NCBI GenBank assembly: GCA_025769875.1
Contig: JAGFNK010001076.1
Location: forward strand, 1 to 15,266
Source: Russula earlei
Taxonomy: Eukaryota; Basidiomycota; Agaricomycetes; Russulales; Russulaceae
Length of the DNA: 15,266 bases
Reading direction: 5' to 3'
Shown here: one piece after another, positions 9,210 through 15,266 of the stretch
Layout of the letters: each line of letters opens with the position of its first letter
How positions within the stretch are numbered: position 1 is the first letter of the stretch
Made by a program: the position numbers and the translations under genes
Notes under the pieces: model-generated
Database searches by the model: none
The model's input: only the letters and a program-made list of their open reading frames with translations
Told to the model about the DNA's origin: nothing

Positions 9210-10685
9210 ATGAAACTAAAAGGATTACGTTGGTGGGTGTTAGGGCTGGTGGTGTTGATCACCATCATCAATTATCTTGACAGGGGTACGCTTAATTATA
9301 TGTGGGTGGCCAATACAAAGCTGCACTATCCCGTAGTAATAACGGAGGAGGCACGCCCTTCCTTACCCTATGCGGTATATGATCCCGTTGCGAGGCAGTA
9401 TGCTTTACACAATGCCCATACCCCTATGGTGGTGGTAGCGGAGAAGGATGTTACCCCACAAAAGGACAATACCATTGAATACATTCAACGGGGAGGGATT
9501 GCTTATGAACTGGGCCTGGTGGATCAACATGATCCGCAGGCGATGATCGATGATCAACTGAAGAAATTGTATTCCTATATCTATATGTTTTTTATGGTGG
9601 CCTATGGTGTCAGCCAGCTGGTATCGGGAAAGCTCTATGACAGGATCGGTACGCGTAAGGGATTCGTGGTATCGGCATTGATATGGGGTACAGCGGATAT
9701 GCTGACCTGTTTTGCAACCGGTATTGTATCGCTTGGTTTCTTCCGGGTATTGCTGGGTTTGGGAGAGGCGGGCCCCTGGCCCGGTACGGTGAAAAGCAAT
9801 GCCGAATGGTTCCCGGTAAAAGAGCGCGCTTTCGCACAGGGCTTGTTTGGTGCGGGCGGCTCCATTGGTAATATACTGGCGCCCGTGATCATTTCTTTCT
9901 TATTTATTGCTTTTGGCTGGCGGAACACTTTTGTGATCGTGGGATCGCTGGGTATTATATGGATCATCCCCTGGCTGATCCTGAACCGGAAGATGCCAAA
10001 GGAACATCCCTGGATCACGGAAGAAGAAAAGCAACATATTGTATCCGGTCAGCCGCTTGCTACTGCTACCAGTGAGGTGGCAAAATCATGGAGTGAATTG
10101 TTAAGAGACCGGAAGAGTTATGCGGTGGTATTGGGTCGTTTCTTTTTAGACCCTATCTGGTGGATGTTCGTAGCGTGGCTGCCTATTTACCTGAGTAATA
10201 AATTCAAGCTGGATATTAAGCAGGTGGCTTTCTCTGCCTGGGTGCCTTATGTGGGTGGCGCCGTAGGCGCCATAGCAGGCGGTTGGTTTTCCGGCCTGCT
10301 GATCCGTAAAGGAAAAGCTATCGCTGTTGCGAGGAAGATCGCTATTACCACCGGCGCTTGTATTACACTGCCTGCTATGATTGCTGCTGCCTATGCTGAT
10401 ACGGCTTTGGTGGCGGTGTTGATCATGGCTTTTATATTGGGTGGCTTCCAGTTTACCATCGTGAACATTCAAACATTACCAAGCGATTATCATTCCGGTA
10501 AAACAGTGGGGTCACTGGCGGGACTGGGTGGCGCTTCTGCGGTATTGGGTACCATCATTACCATGTTCCTGGTGCCTTATATCACAACGGGTAATAACTG
10601 GGTACTCTTTTTTGTAATGGGCGCATTGCTGGTGCCTTTGTCAGTAGGAGCGGTGTTTGTATTTTCCGATAAGCGTGCAGGGTAA
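9210..10685 (+). CDS. MFS transporter, ACS/hexuronate-type, with enlarged first loop
   Basis: This 491-residue inner-membrane protein belongs to the major facilitator superfamily, anion:cation symporter branch (ExuT/hexuronate type). TM1 (about 8-35) carries INYLDRGTLN, the ACS signature, and the loop after TM2 carries GKLYDRIGTRKG. GLGEAGPWPG near the TM4/5 region is typical of hexuronate transporters. It most likely brings unsaturated monouronates or short products from periplasm to cytoplasm. It is longer than usual (about 430): residues 36-118 form a hydrophilic periplasmic loop between TM1 and TM2 where relatives have about 20. The gene sits between the T9SS PL6 and the SDR, so transport and DEH reduction are adjacent. 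The ATG at 9210 starts directly before TM1. Confidence 0.91.
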   Translation: MKLKGLRWWVLGLVVLITIINYLDRGTLNYMWVANTKLHYPVVITEEARPSLPYAVYDPVARQYALHNAHTPMVVVAEKDVTPQKDNTIEYIQRGGIAYELGLVDQHDPQAMIDDQLKKLYSYIYMFFMVAYGVSQLVSGKLYDRIGTRKGFVVSALIWGTADMLTCFATGIVSLGFFRVLLGLGEAGPWPGTVKSNAEWFPVKERAFAQGLFGAGGSIGNILAPVIISFLFIAFGWRNTFVIVGSLGIIWIIPWLILNRKMPKEHPWITEEEKQHIVSGQPLATATSEVAKSWSELLRDRKSYAVVLGRFFLDPIWWMFVAWLPIYLSNKFKLDIKQVAFSAWVPYVGGAVGAIAGGWFSGLLIRKGKAIAVARKIAITTGACITLPAMIAAAYADTALVAVLIMAFILGGFQFTIVNIQTLPSDYHSGKTVGSLAGLGGASAVLGTIITMFLVPYITTGNNWVLFFVMGALLVPLSVGAVFVFSDKRAG

Positions 10686-10691
10686 TGAATG

Positions 10692-10724
10692 ATCAATGTT
10701 CAATAATCAATATTCAAATCAATC
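10692..10724. repeat. Short ATCAAT-word direct repeats in the MFS-SDR spacer
   Basis: ATCAAT occurs at 10692-10697, 10706-10711 and 10719-10724, with TTCAA between the first two pairs, giving a 13-14 nt period. The stretch takes up about half of the 61-bp spacer. Its low complexity also explains the upstream ATG at 10696, which is not taken as the SDR start. Confidence 0.45.
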
Positions 10725-10746
10725 CATCACTTATAAAATCACCTGT

Positions 10747-11499
10747 ATGAAATTGAAAAACAAGACAGCTATTGTAACGGGAGGCGCAAGGGATATCGGG
10801 AGAGCTGTGTCCCTGCAGTTAGCAAAGGAAGGCGCAAAGGTTGTGGTAAATTACCTCAGCTATGAGGACAAGGCAAAAGAAACGGTTGCCTTAATTAAAG
10901 AAGCAGGGGGAGAGGCGATCATGGTAAAAGGGGATGTAACAAAGAGCGCGGATGTGGCACGCCTGGTGAGTGAAACCCAAAAAGCATTTGGTAACGAGAT
11001 TCATATACTGGTGAATGTTGCCGGTGGCCTGGTGGCACGAAAAGTATTGGCTGATATGGATGAGGACTTCTGGGATTTTGTGATAGGCCTGAATGTTAAG
11101 TCTGTATTCCTTACTACGAAACAGGTAGCGCCTTTTATGCCCGCAGGCAGCGCTATTGTTAATTTCTCTTCACAGGCAGGTCGTGATGGTGGTGGCTTTG
11201 GCGCTTCGGCGTATGCTACCGGCAAAGGCGCTGTAGCTACTTTTACACGGGCGATGGCAAAAGAGCTGGGCCCCAAAGGTATTCGTGTGAATGCCGTTGA
11301 TCCTGGTATGATCGCTACTACCTTCCATGATACATTTACCAAGCCTGAAATAAGAACCAATGTGGCGAATGCCACGCCTTTACGCAGGGAAGGGCAGGCG
11401 CATGAAGTGGCAGACCTGGTGATCTACCTGGCCAGTGATCAAAGCAGTTTTATCACCGGTACCAATATTGATATTAACGGGGGAACCTGGTTTTCATAA
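10747..11499 (+). CDS. Short-chain dehydrogenase/reductase, likely DEH reductase
   Basis: This 250-residue cytoplasmic SDR probably reduces DEH (4-deoxy-L-erythro-5-hexoseulose uronate) to KDG, the step between alginate lyases and the KDG pathway. Cofactor motif T11-G-G-A-R-D-I-G18 has Asp where classical SDRs have the middle Gly. N-V-A-G-G follows at the position of NAG, then the catalytic set S142 (in NFSSQAG), Y156 and K160 (YATGK), and the C-terminal GTNIDINGG. Length is typical of classical SDRs such as FabG, so an automatic '3-oxoacyl-ACP reductase' label would be possible; the DEH role is inferred from the locus. The start at 10747 (MKLKNKTAIVTGG) is chosen because the 17-residue upstream extension is encoded by the ATCAAT repeats. 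NADH or NADPH preference cannot be assigned with confidence. Confidence 0.86.
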   Translation: MKLKNKTAIVTGGARDIGRAVSLQLAKEGAKVVVNYLSYEDKAKETVALIKEAGGEAIMVKGDVTKSADVARLVSETQKAFGNEIHILVNVAGGLVARKVLADMDEDFWDFVIGLNVKSVFLTTKQVAPFMPAGSAIVNFSSQAGRDGGGFGASAYATGKGAVATFTRAMAKELGPKGIRVNAVDPGMIATTFHDTFTKPEIRTNVANATPLRREGQAHEVADLVIYLASDQSSFITGTNIDINGGTWFS

Positions 11500-11505
11500 T
11501 GATTT

Positions 11506-11574
11506 CCCGCAGATGACGCAGATTGAGTACACGCAGATTTACGCAGAAGAATAGAATCAGCGTGGATCTGTGGG
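11506..11574. repeat. CGCAGAT-word inverted repeat, copy 2
   Basis: This lies in the 91-bp spacer between the SDR and second PL6 genes. Its left half repeats copy 1 with few differences: CCCGCAGAT 11506-11514, CGCAGATT 11517-11524, TACACGCAGAT ending at 11538, and CGCAGA 11542-11547. The right half is shorter: AATCAGCG 11555-11562 pairs with CGCAGATT at seven of eight positions, and ATCTGTGGG 11566-11574 pairs with CCCGCAGAT with one G-U pair. Same orientation as copy 1, 5.4 kb away. The right arm appears decayed or partly deleted. Confidence 0.82.
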
Positions 11575-11590
11575 AACAAATAATAGAACA

Positions 11591-13048
11591 ATGATGAAAA
11601 GATGGATAATAAGCTTTATTGCCTTCTTGCTGATGGAGTCCGTTCATGCAACGGATTTCTTGGCATCCGGTGTTGCCGAGGCCGTACAATATTTATCCGC
11701 GGCGAAGGCAGGGGACAGGGTGATACTAAAAGATGGCGCTTATACAGATATGAGCATCCGTTTTAGTAATGCCCGTGGCACTGCTGCACAACCCATCGTG
11801 TTCTTAGCGGAGCACCCGGGTAAGGTATTCTTTGAAGGCAATTCAACGCTTCGCTTTTCAGGGAATTATATAATAGTGCAGGGCTTTGTTTTTCGTAACG
11901 GAGGGCAGGGCTTACAAACAAAGCAGGTAATAGAATTCCGTACTTCTGATACTGCACAGGCGCAACATTGTACCGTGCAGGATTGTGTAATTGATACCTA
12001 TAACAATGCGGATAAATCTACCGTAAATACCTGGGTAGGTTTATATGGGGAATACAATACGGTTACCCGTTGTTTGTTTAAAGGAAAGGATAACCGGGGC
12101 CCTACCATGGTGGTGTGGTTACAGGAGGGTAAACCGGCGCATCATACCATCAGCTATAATTATTTTTTATCCCGGCAAAATGGTCCCGGGGCAGATAATG
12201 GTTTGGAGAGCCTTCGCATAGGCGATAGCAAAACCTCTTTTACCAATGCGCATTGCGTAGTGGCTTTAAACCGGTTTGAGGACTGTGATGGGGAGATAGA
12301 GATCATCTCCAACAAGAGCTGTCACAATTCCCTGCTGCATAATTCTTTTGTCAATTGCGATGGGGGTCTAACACTTCGTCACGGTAATAACAGTTTATGT
12401 GATGGTAATTTCTTTGACGGGGGCACCAAGCCTTTAAGTTACGGGATACGCATCATTGGCGAAGGCCATACCGTAATCAACAATTATTTTTATAACCTAC
12501 ATGGGGCGCCGAATGAAATGTTCCGGGCGCCGGTAACGATCTTAAACGGGTTGATCAATACGCCGATCAATGGTTATTTCCAGGTACACCGTGCGCTGGT
12601 GACGGATAATGTGTTTGTGAACTGTACTACGCCTTATATACGTCTTGGCGCTTTTTCAAAAAGAGAAGGCATGAAACTGGCGCCGGATACCGTTACTATT
12701 GCCAACAACCTGTTGTTTGATGATGCGGGTAAAGTGGGTAAAGTATACGAGGCGGTATCTGAACCACAACACCTGGTGGCCCATGATAACCAGGTGATCG
12801 GGGCTTACCTGATTGCCAATACAGCCGGGTTTCAACAGGGAGCTACTGCGGGTGTGAAGAGAGCAGGCTTTGATTCGATCACCGATGCCAATGGGAAAGT
12901 GATCGCAGGTATTAATACGAAGGCAGTATCCACTGGCAACAAGGGTGCCGGTGCGGATTGGATACCCCTGGCTATTGCTGCTGAAACGGCTAAAAGAAAA
13001 TACACGAACCCTGGTGTAAAGGATGTGGGGCCGGAGTGGATGAAGTGA
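11591..13048 (+). CDS. PL6-family alginate lyase, single domain
   Basis: This 485-residue lyase (484 from the second ATG at 11594) has a signal peptide cut likely after A20 (VHA-TD), then one PL6 parallel beta-helix domain to the end. K242 in EIISNKS and R263 in LTLRHG have the diagnostic spacing of 21 residues; E237 precedes the lysine as a likely calcium ligand. Unlike the 703-residue paralog it has no fibronectin-like segment and no T9SS signal, so a periplasmic location is more likely. It keeps His after the catalytic Arg, as I recall for characterized PL6 enzymes. The two proteins share the fold and motifs but are well diverged, so this is an old duplication or separate acquisition rather than a recent copy. 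The upstream GTG at 11570 lies in the intergenic repeat and is not used. Confidence 0.92.
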   Translation: MMKRWIISFIAFLLMESVHATDFLASGVAEAVQYLSAAKAGDRVILKDGAYTDMSIRFSNARGTAAQPIVFLAEHPGKVFFEGNSTLRFSGNYIIVQGFVFRNGGQGLQTKQVIEFRTSDTAQAQHCTVQDCVIDTYNNADKSTVNTWVGLYGEYNTVTRCLFKGKDNRGPTMVVWLQEGKPAHHTISYNYFLSRQNGPGADNGLESLRIGDSKTSFTNAHCVVALNRFEDCDGEIEIISNKSCHNSLLHNSFVNCDGGLTLRHGNNSLCDGNFFDGGTKPLSYGIRIIGEGHTVINNYFYNLHGAPNEMFRAPVTILNGLINTPINGYFQVHRALVTDNVFVNCTTPYIRLGAFSKREGMKLAPDTVTIANNLLFDDAGKVGKVYEAVSEPQHLVAHDNQVIGAYLIANTAGFQQGATAGVKRAGFDSITDANGKVIAGINTKAVSTGNKGAGADWIPLAIAAETAKRKYTNPGVKDVGPEWMK

Positions 13049-13050
13049 TG

Positions 13051-13107
13051 TACGATGTGAGGGCAAGTACAAACTACGAAGTATTAAATACGATGATCGA
13101 AGTATAC
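13051..13107. repeat. TACGA-word repeats in the PL6-PL38-like spacer
   Basis: TACGA occurs at 13051-13055, 13075-13079 and 13089-13093, twice followed closely by a GTAT or GTAC word; CGAAGTAT recurs at 13077-13084 and 13098-13105. The pattern is loose. A related TACGATAGTATA fills the 12-bp spacer before the PL7 gene. Confidence 0.35.
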
Positions 13108-13136
13108 AATATTAATTAACAAACGAAACAACTACT

Positions 13137-13164
13137 GTGGACGGCGGACCGTCGACGGTGGACT
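13137..13164. repeat. Four tandem degenerate heptads around GGAC
   Basis: Four consecutive 7-bp units are visible: GTGGACG, GCGGACC, GTCGACG and GTGGACT. The block is GC-rich inside an AT-rich leader and includes the perfect palindrome CCGTCGACGG. It ends 8 bp before the chosen start of the downstream gene and contains an in-frame GTG (13137) that would extend that gene only through the repeat. Confidence 0.6.
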
Positions 13165-13172
13165 TAACAACT

Positions 13173-14369
13173 ATGAAAAGGATACTATCGATGCTTGTTG
13201 CAGGGATGGGTTTTGTAATCATAGCTCATGCGCAGGCCCCGGAGATGTACCAGGCTGATGCCACTAAGCTGGCTGCTTTTAAAAAGAAAGTACAGGCCGG
13301 TGATAAAACTGCCAATACCTGGGTGAAGCACCTGTTAAAGGATGCGGATGCTAAACTGAACATGAAGCCGGTATCTGTAATGGATAAAGCGTTTATACCA
13401 CCCAGTGGTAATAAGCATGATTATATGAGCATGGCGCCTTATTTCTGGCCGGACCCTGCTAAGCCGGATGGGAAGCCATATATCCGTAAGGATGGTGTTC
13501 GTAATCCCGAGATAGAAAAGATCAGCGATAAAAAGAATATGGTGGAGATCGGTAAAGTAACGCAACAGCTGGCCCTGGCGTATTATTTTACCGGTGAGGA
13601 GAAGTATGCAGCACAGGCAACTACTTTATTACGGGTATGGTTTATAGATACGGCTACCCGTATGAACCCGAACCTTACCTATGCACAGGCGGTAATGGGT
13701 GTGAATGACGGGCGTGGCATCGGTATATTGGAAACAGTGAATTTTACCAATGTAACAGAATCCATCGGGTTATTGAAAGACGCTAAGTCCTGGACGGCGC
13801 AATATGATGCAGCCCTGAGAGAATGGGTTAAACAATACCTGTACTGGATGCTGAACAGTAAGAATGGTAAGGATGAGCATAACTCTAAAAACAATCATGG
13901 TATCTGGTATGATATGCAGGTGCTTTCTTTTTCCCTGTTCCTGCACCAGGATGATTTTGCAAAACAATATGTAGCCTCTACTTTACAAAGAATACCGGTT
14001 CAGTTTGAGCCGGATGGAAAGCAACCGCTGGAACTGGAACGTACTACGGCTTTGGGTTATAGTACGTTTAGCCTGAGCGCCTGGTTTAAAACAGCCAGTC
14101 TTGCGGAGCATGTGGGTGTGGATATCTGGCATTATGAAACAGCAGATGGCAGAAGCATCCGTAAAGCGCTGGATTGGTTGCTGCCCTATGCCCTTGGCGA
14201 TCAGCCCTGGACCTACCAGCAGATCCATCCTTACTACGAAATTGATGTGCTATATTACCTGTTGCTACAGGCGTATACGCATTATAAGGATGAGAAGTAT
14301 TATACGGCTGCGATGCGCATACAGCCGAAGGCGGATAATGTGATAGTTGATATACTGTATGATAAATAA
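13173..14369 (+). CDS. PF05426-family alginate lyase-like protein (PL38/PL5-like)
   Basis: This 398-residue secreted protein has a signal peptide cut likely after A20 (AHA-QA), then an alpha/alpha-barrel 'alginate_lyase' domain. Landmarks are MAPYFWPDP (about 87-95), GVNDGRGIGILE, N241-H242 in NNHGIWYD, and R290 with Y296 in ERTTALGYS. In PL5 A1-III the catalytic set is, from memory, N191, H192, R239 and Y246; the order and near-identical spacing match, so a beta-elimination active site is likely. Sequence style (NNHGIWYDMQ, WPDPAKPDGKPYI) is closer to the Bacteroidota proteins placed in PL38, whose members act on alginate or glucuronan, than to PL5. The alginate context favours the former, but glucuronan activity remains possible. 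No lipobox, so periplasmic. The ATG at 13173 gives the signal peptide. The PL7 gene follows after 12 bp. Confidence 0.85.
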   Translation: MKRILSMLVAGMGFVIIAHAQAPEMYQADATKLAAFKKKVQAGDKTANTWVKHLLKDADAKLNMKPVSVMDKAFIPPSGNKHDYMSMAPYFWPDPAKPDGKPYIRKDGVRNPEIEKISDKKNMVEIGKVTQQLALAYYFTGEEKYAAQATTLLRVWFIDTATRMNPNLTYAQAVMGVNDGRGIGILETVNFTNVTESIGLLKDAKSWTAQYDAALREWVKQYLYWMLNSKNGKDEHNSKNNHGIWYDMQVLSFSLFLHQDDFAKQYVASTLQRIPVQFEPDGKQPLELERTTALGYSTFSLSAWFKTASLAEHVGVDIWHYETADGRSIRKALDWLLPYALGDQPWTYQQIHPYYEIDVLYYLLLQAYTHYKDEKYYTAAMRIQPKADNVIVDILYDK

Positions 14370-14381
14370 GTACGATAGTAT

Positions 14382-15203
14382 ATGAAAAAAGGATTATTAT
14401 ATAGTTTGATCATCATGGCATCCTGGGCTTGCTCCAGGAGCAGTGGCACAGCCGGTGGTAATAATACCACTACTACCACACCGCCACCTGCGCCTGTTGC
14501 CAAAACACCTAACCAGGTGCTGGACCTTAGCCATTGGACATTGACCATCCCCATTGATGCAAGTAATGGCACTATGGGTAAAGCGGTTACCATTACTACG
14601 GCTTCTTTACAGGCAGGTTATACTTCTGCTTATTTTTATGTGAGCGCAGATACCGGCGTGGTATTCTGGTCGCCTGTTAATGGCGCTACTACTTCGGGTT
14701 CTACACATCCCCGTTCTGAATTAAGAGAAGTGTTGAAGCCTACGGATAATAGCGTGGACTGGTATTGGAATACGCCTTCCCGGCTATCTGCTACCTTAGC
14801 GGTTAATAAAGTGCCTGCTGATACAGGTAAAGTAGTAGTAGGGCAGATACATGGCTATAGCGTGGATGTGCCGATGGTGCTGATCTTTTATAATTACAAT
14901 ACCACTACCAAAACAGCTACTGTGTATGCGGGTGTACACAATGCGAGCGATACACAGGCAAAAGATTATACGCTGGCTACCAATATTGCGCTTAACCAAC
15001 GATTCTCTTATGAACTGGATGTTACGGCACAGGCAAAACTGAGTATGTATGTGAACAGTGGTTCTCCCGTGGTGGTGCCGATAGATAGTTCCTGGAACGG
15101 GGCGAGCCTGTATTACAAAGCAGGTAATTATGTACAGGATCATGGCAGTAGTTTAACCGATGGAGGGCAGGTTACTTTTTACCAGTTGAGCGCGAGCCAT
15201 TAG
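14382..15203 (+). CDS. PL7-family alginate lyase, probable lipoprotein
   Basis: This 273-residue enzyme is a beta-jelly-roll alginate lyase. The three PL7 signatures are present: R111-S-E-L-R115, Q155-I-H157 and Y245-K-A-G-N-Y250. R111, Q155, H157 and the tyrosine of the last motif (Y250 region) form the active site. An isoleucine in QIH is often linked with preference for G-containing stretches, but that is only a tendency. The N-terminus (hydrophobic, then S-W-A-C17) looks like a lipoprotein signal, although Trp at -2 is unusual. A Thr/Pro/Gly-rich linker at about 21-42 separates the anchor from the catalytic domain. The residues after C17 (SRSSGT) lack an acidic surface-export signal, so inner-facing or outer-facing placement is uncertain. 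It probably makes endolytic cuts that feed SusC/SusD. It is the last gene seen in the window. Confidence 0.93.
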   Translation: MKKGLLYSLIIMASWACSRSSGTAGGNNTTTTTPPPAPVAKTPNQVLDLSHWTLTIPIDASNGTMGKAVTITTASLQAGYTSAYFYVSADTGVVFWSPVNGATTSGSTHPRSELREVLKPTDNSVDWYWNTPSRLSATLAVNKVPADTGKVVVGQIHGYSVDVPMVLIFYNYNTTTKTATVYAGVHNASDTQAKDYTLATNIALNQRFSYELDVTAQAKLSMYVNSGSPVVVPIDSSWNGASLYYKAGNYVQDHGSSLTDGGQVTFYQLSASH

Positions 15204-15210
15204 AAAAGTT

Positions 15211-15240
15211 GTACGTAGTAAGTTTTACGTTATAAGTTAA
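15211..15240. repeat. TACGT-word repeats after the PL7 gene
   Basis: The non-coding tail 15204-15266 contains GTACGTAGTA, then TTTTACGTTATAAGTTA; ACGTA and TACGT face each other, and AAGTT recurs three times nearby. No stem followed by a T-run is seen, so no terminator can be called. The tail has no open reading frame of note. Confidence 0.3.
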
Positions 15241-15266
15241 AGGCCATTAAGAAGTTATCAATAGTA

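Noticed and set aside
6038..11574. CRISPR array
   Set aside because: The repeated words are very short, palindromic and separated by kilobases, without regular spacers or cas genes.
11570..11590. GTG start for the second PL6 gene
   Set aside because: The codon lies inside the CGCAGAT repeat, and the ATG at 11591 starts directly with the signal peptide.
13137..13172. GTG start for the PL38-like gene
   Set aside because: It would translate the GGAC heptads; the ATG at 13173 begins a good signal peptide.

Overview
The window is one co-directional stretch (all genes on the + strand) of a Bacteroidota polysaccharide utilization locus (PUL) whose gene set points to alginate, or a similar uronate polymer, as substrate. 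A Bacteroidota host, perhaps Chitinophagaceae, is inferred from the SusC/SusD-like pair, a type IX secretion (T9SS) sorting domain on one lyase, AT-rich leaders without a convincing Shine-Dalgarno, and lipoproteins of the Bacteroidota type. No species call is possible from the sequence alone.

Layout. 1-1905: 3' part of a SusC-like TonB-dependent transporter, split by a single-base frameshift near 1026-1036. 1927-3375: SusD-like surface lipoprotein. 3548-5680: PL17 oligoalginate lyase. 5687-6022: KdgF-like cupin. 6143-7033: secreted alpha/beta-hydrolase esterase. 7051-9162: PL6 lyase with a C-terminal T9SS signal. 9210-10685: MFS hexuronate-type transporter with an unusually long first loop. 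10747-11499: SDR, likely the DEH reductase. 11591-13048: second, single-domain PL6 lyase. 13173-14369: PF05426 'alginate lyase' family protein (PL38/PL5-like). 14382-15203: PL7 alginate lyase, probable lipoprotein. 15204-15266: non-coding. No stretch over 300 bp lacks a gene.

Proposed working scheme (inference from family knowledge): the T9SS-exported PL6 and the PL7 lipoprotein cut polymer outside or at the surface; SusC/SusD capture and import oligomers; PL17, PL38-like and the second PL6 degrade them in the periplasm; the esterase may remove O-acyl groups; the MFS protein carries unsaturated monouronate inward; KdgF opens the ring to DEH; the SDR reduces DEH to 2-keto-3-deoxygluconate (KDG). 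KDG kinase, KDPG aldolase and a regulator are not in the window.

The most unusual non-coding content is in the spacers. Two spacers carry near-identical CGCAGAT-word inverted repeats that can fold into long hairpins (6038-6127 and 11506-11574). Other spacers carry different short-word families: heptads around GGAC at 13137-13164, TACGA/TACGT words at 13051-13107 and 15211-15240, and ATCAAT words at 10692-10724.
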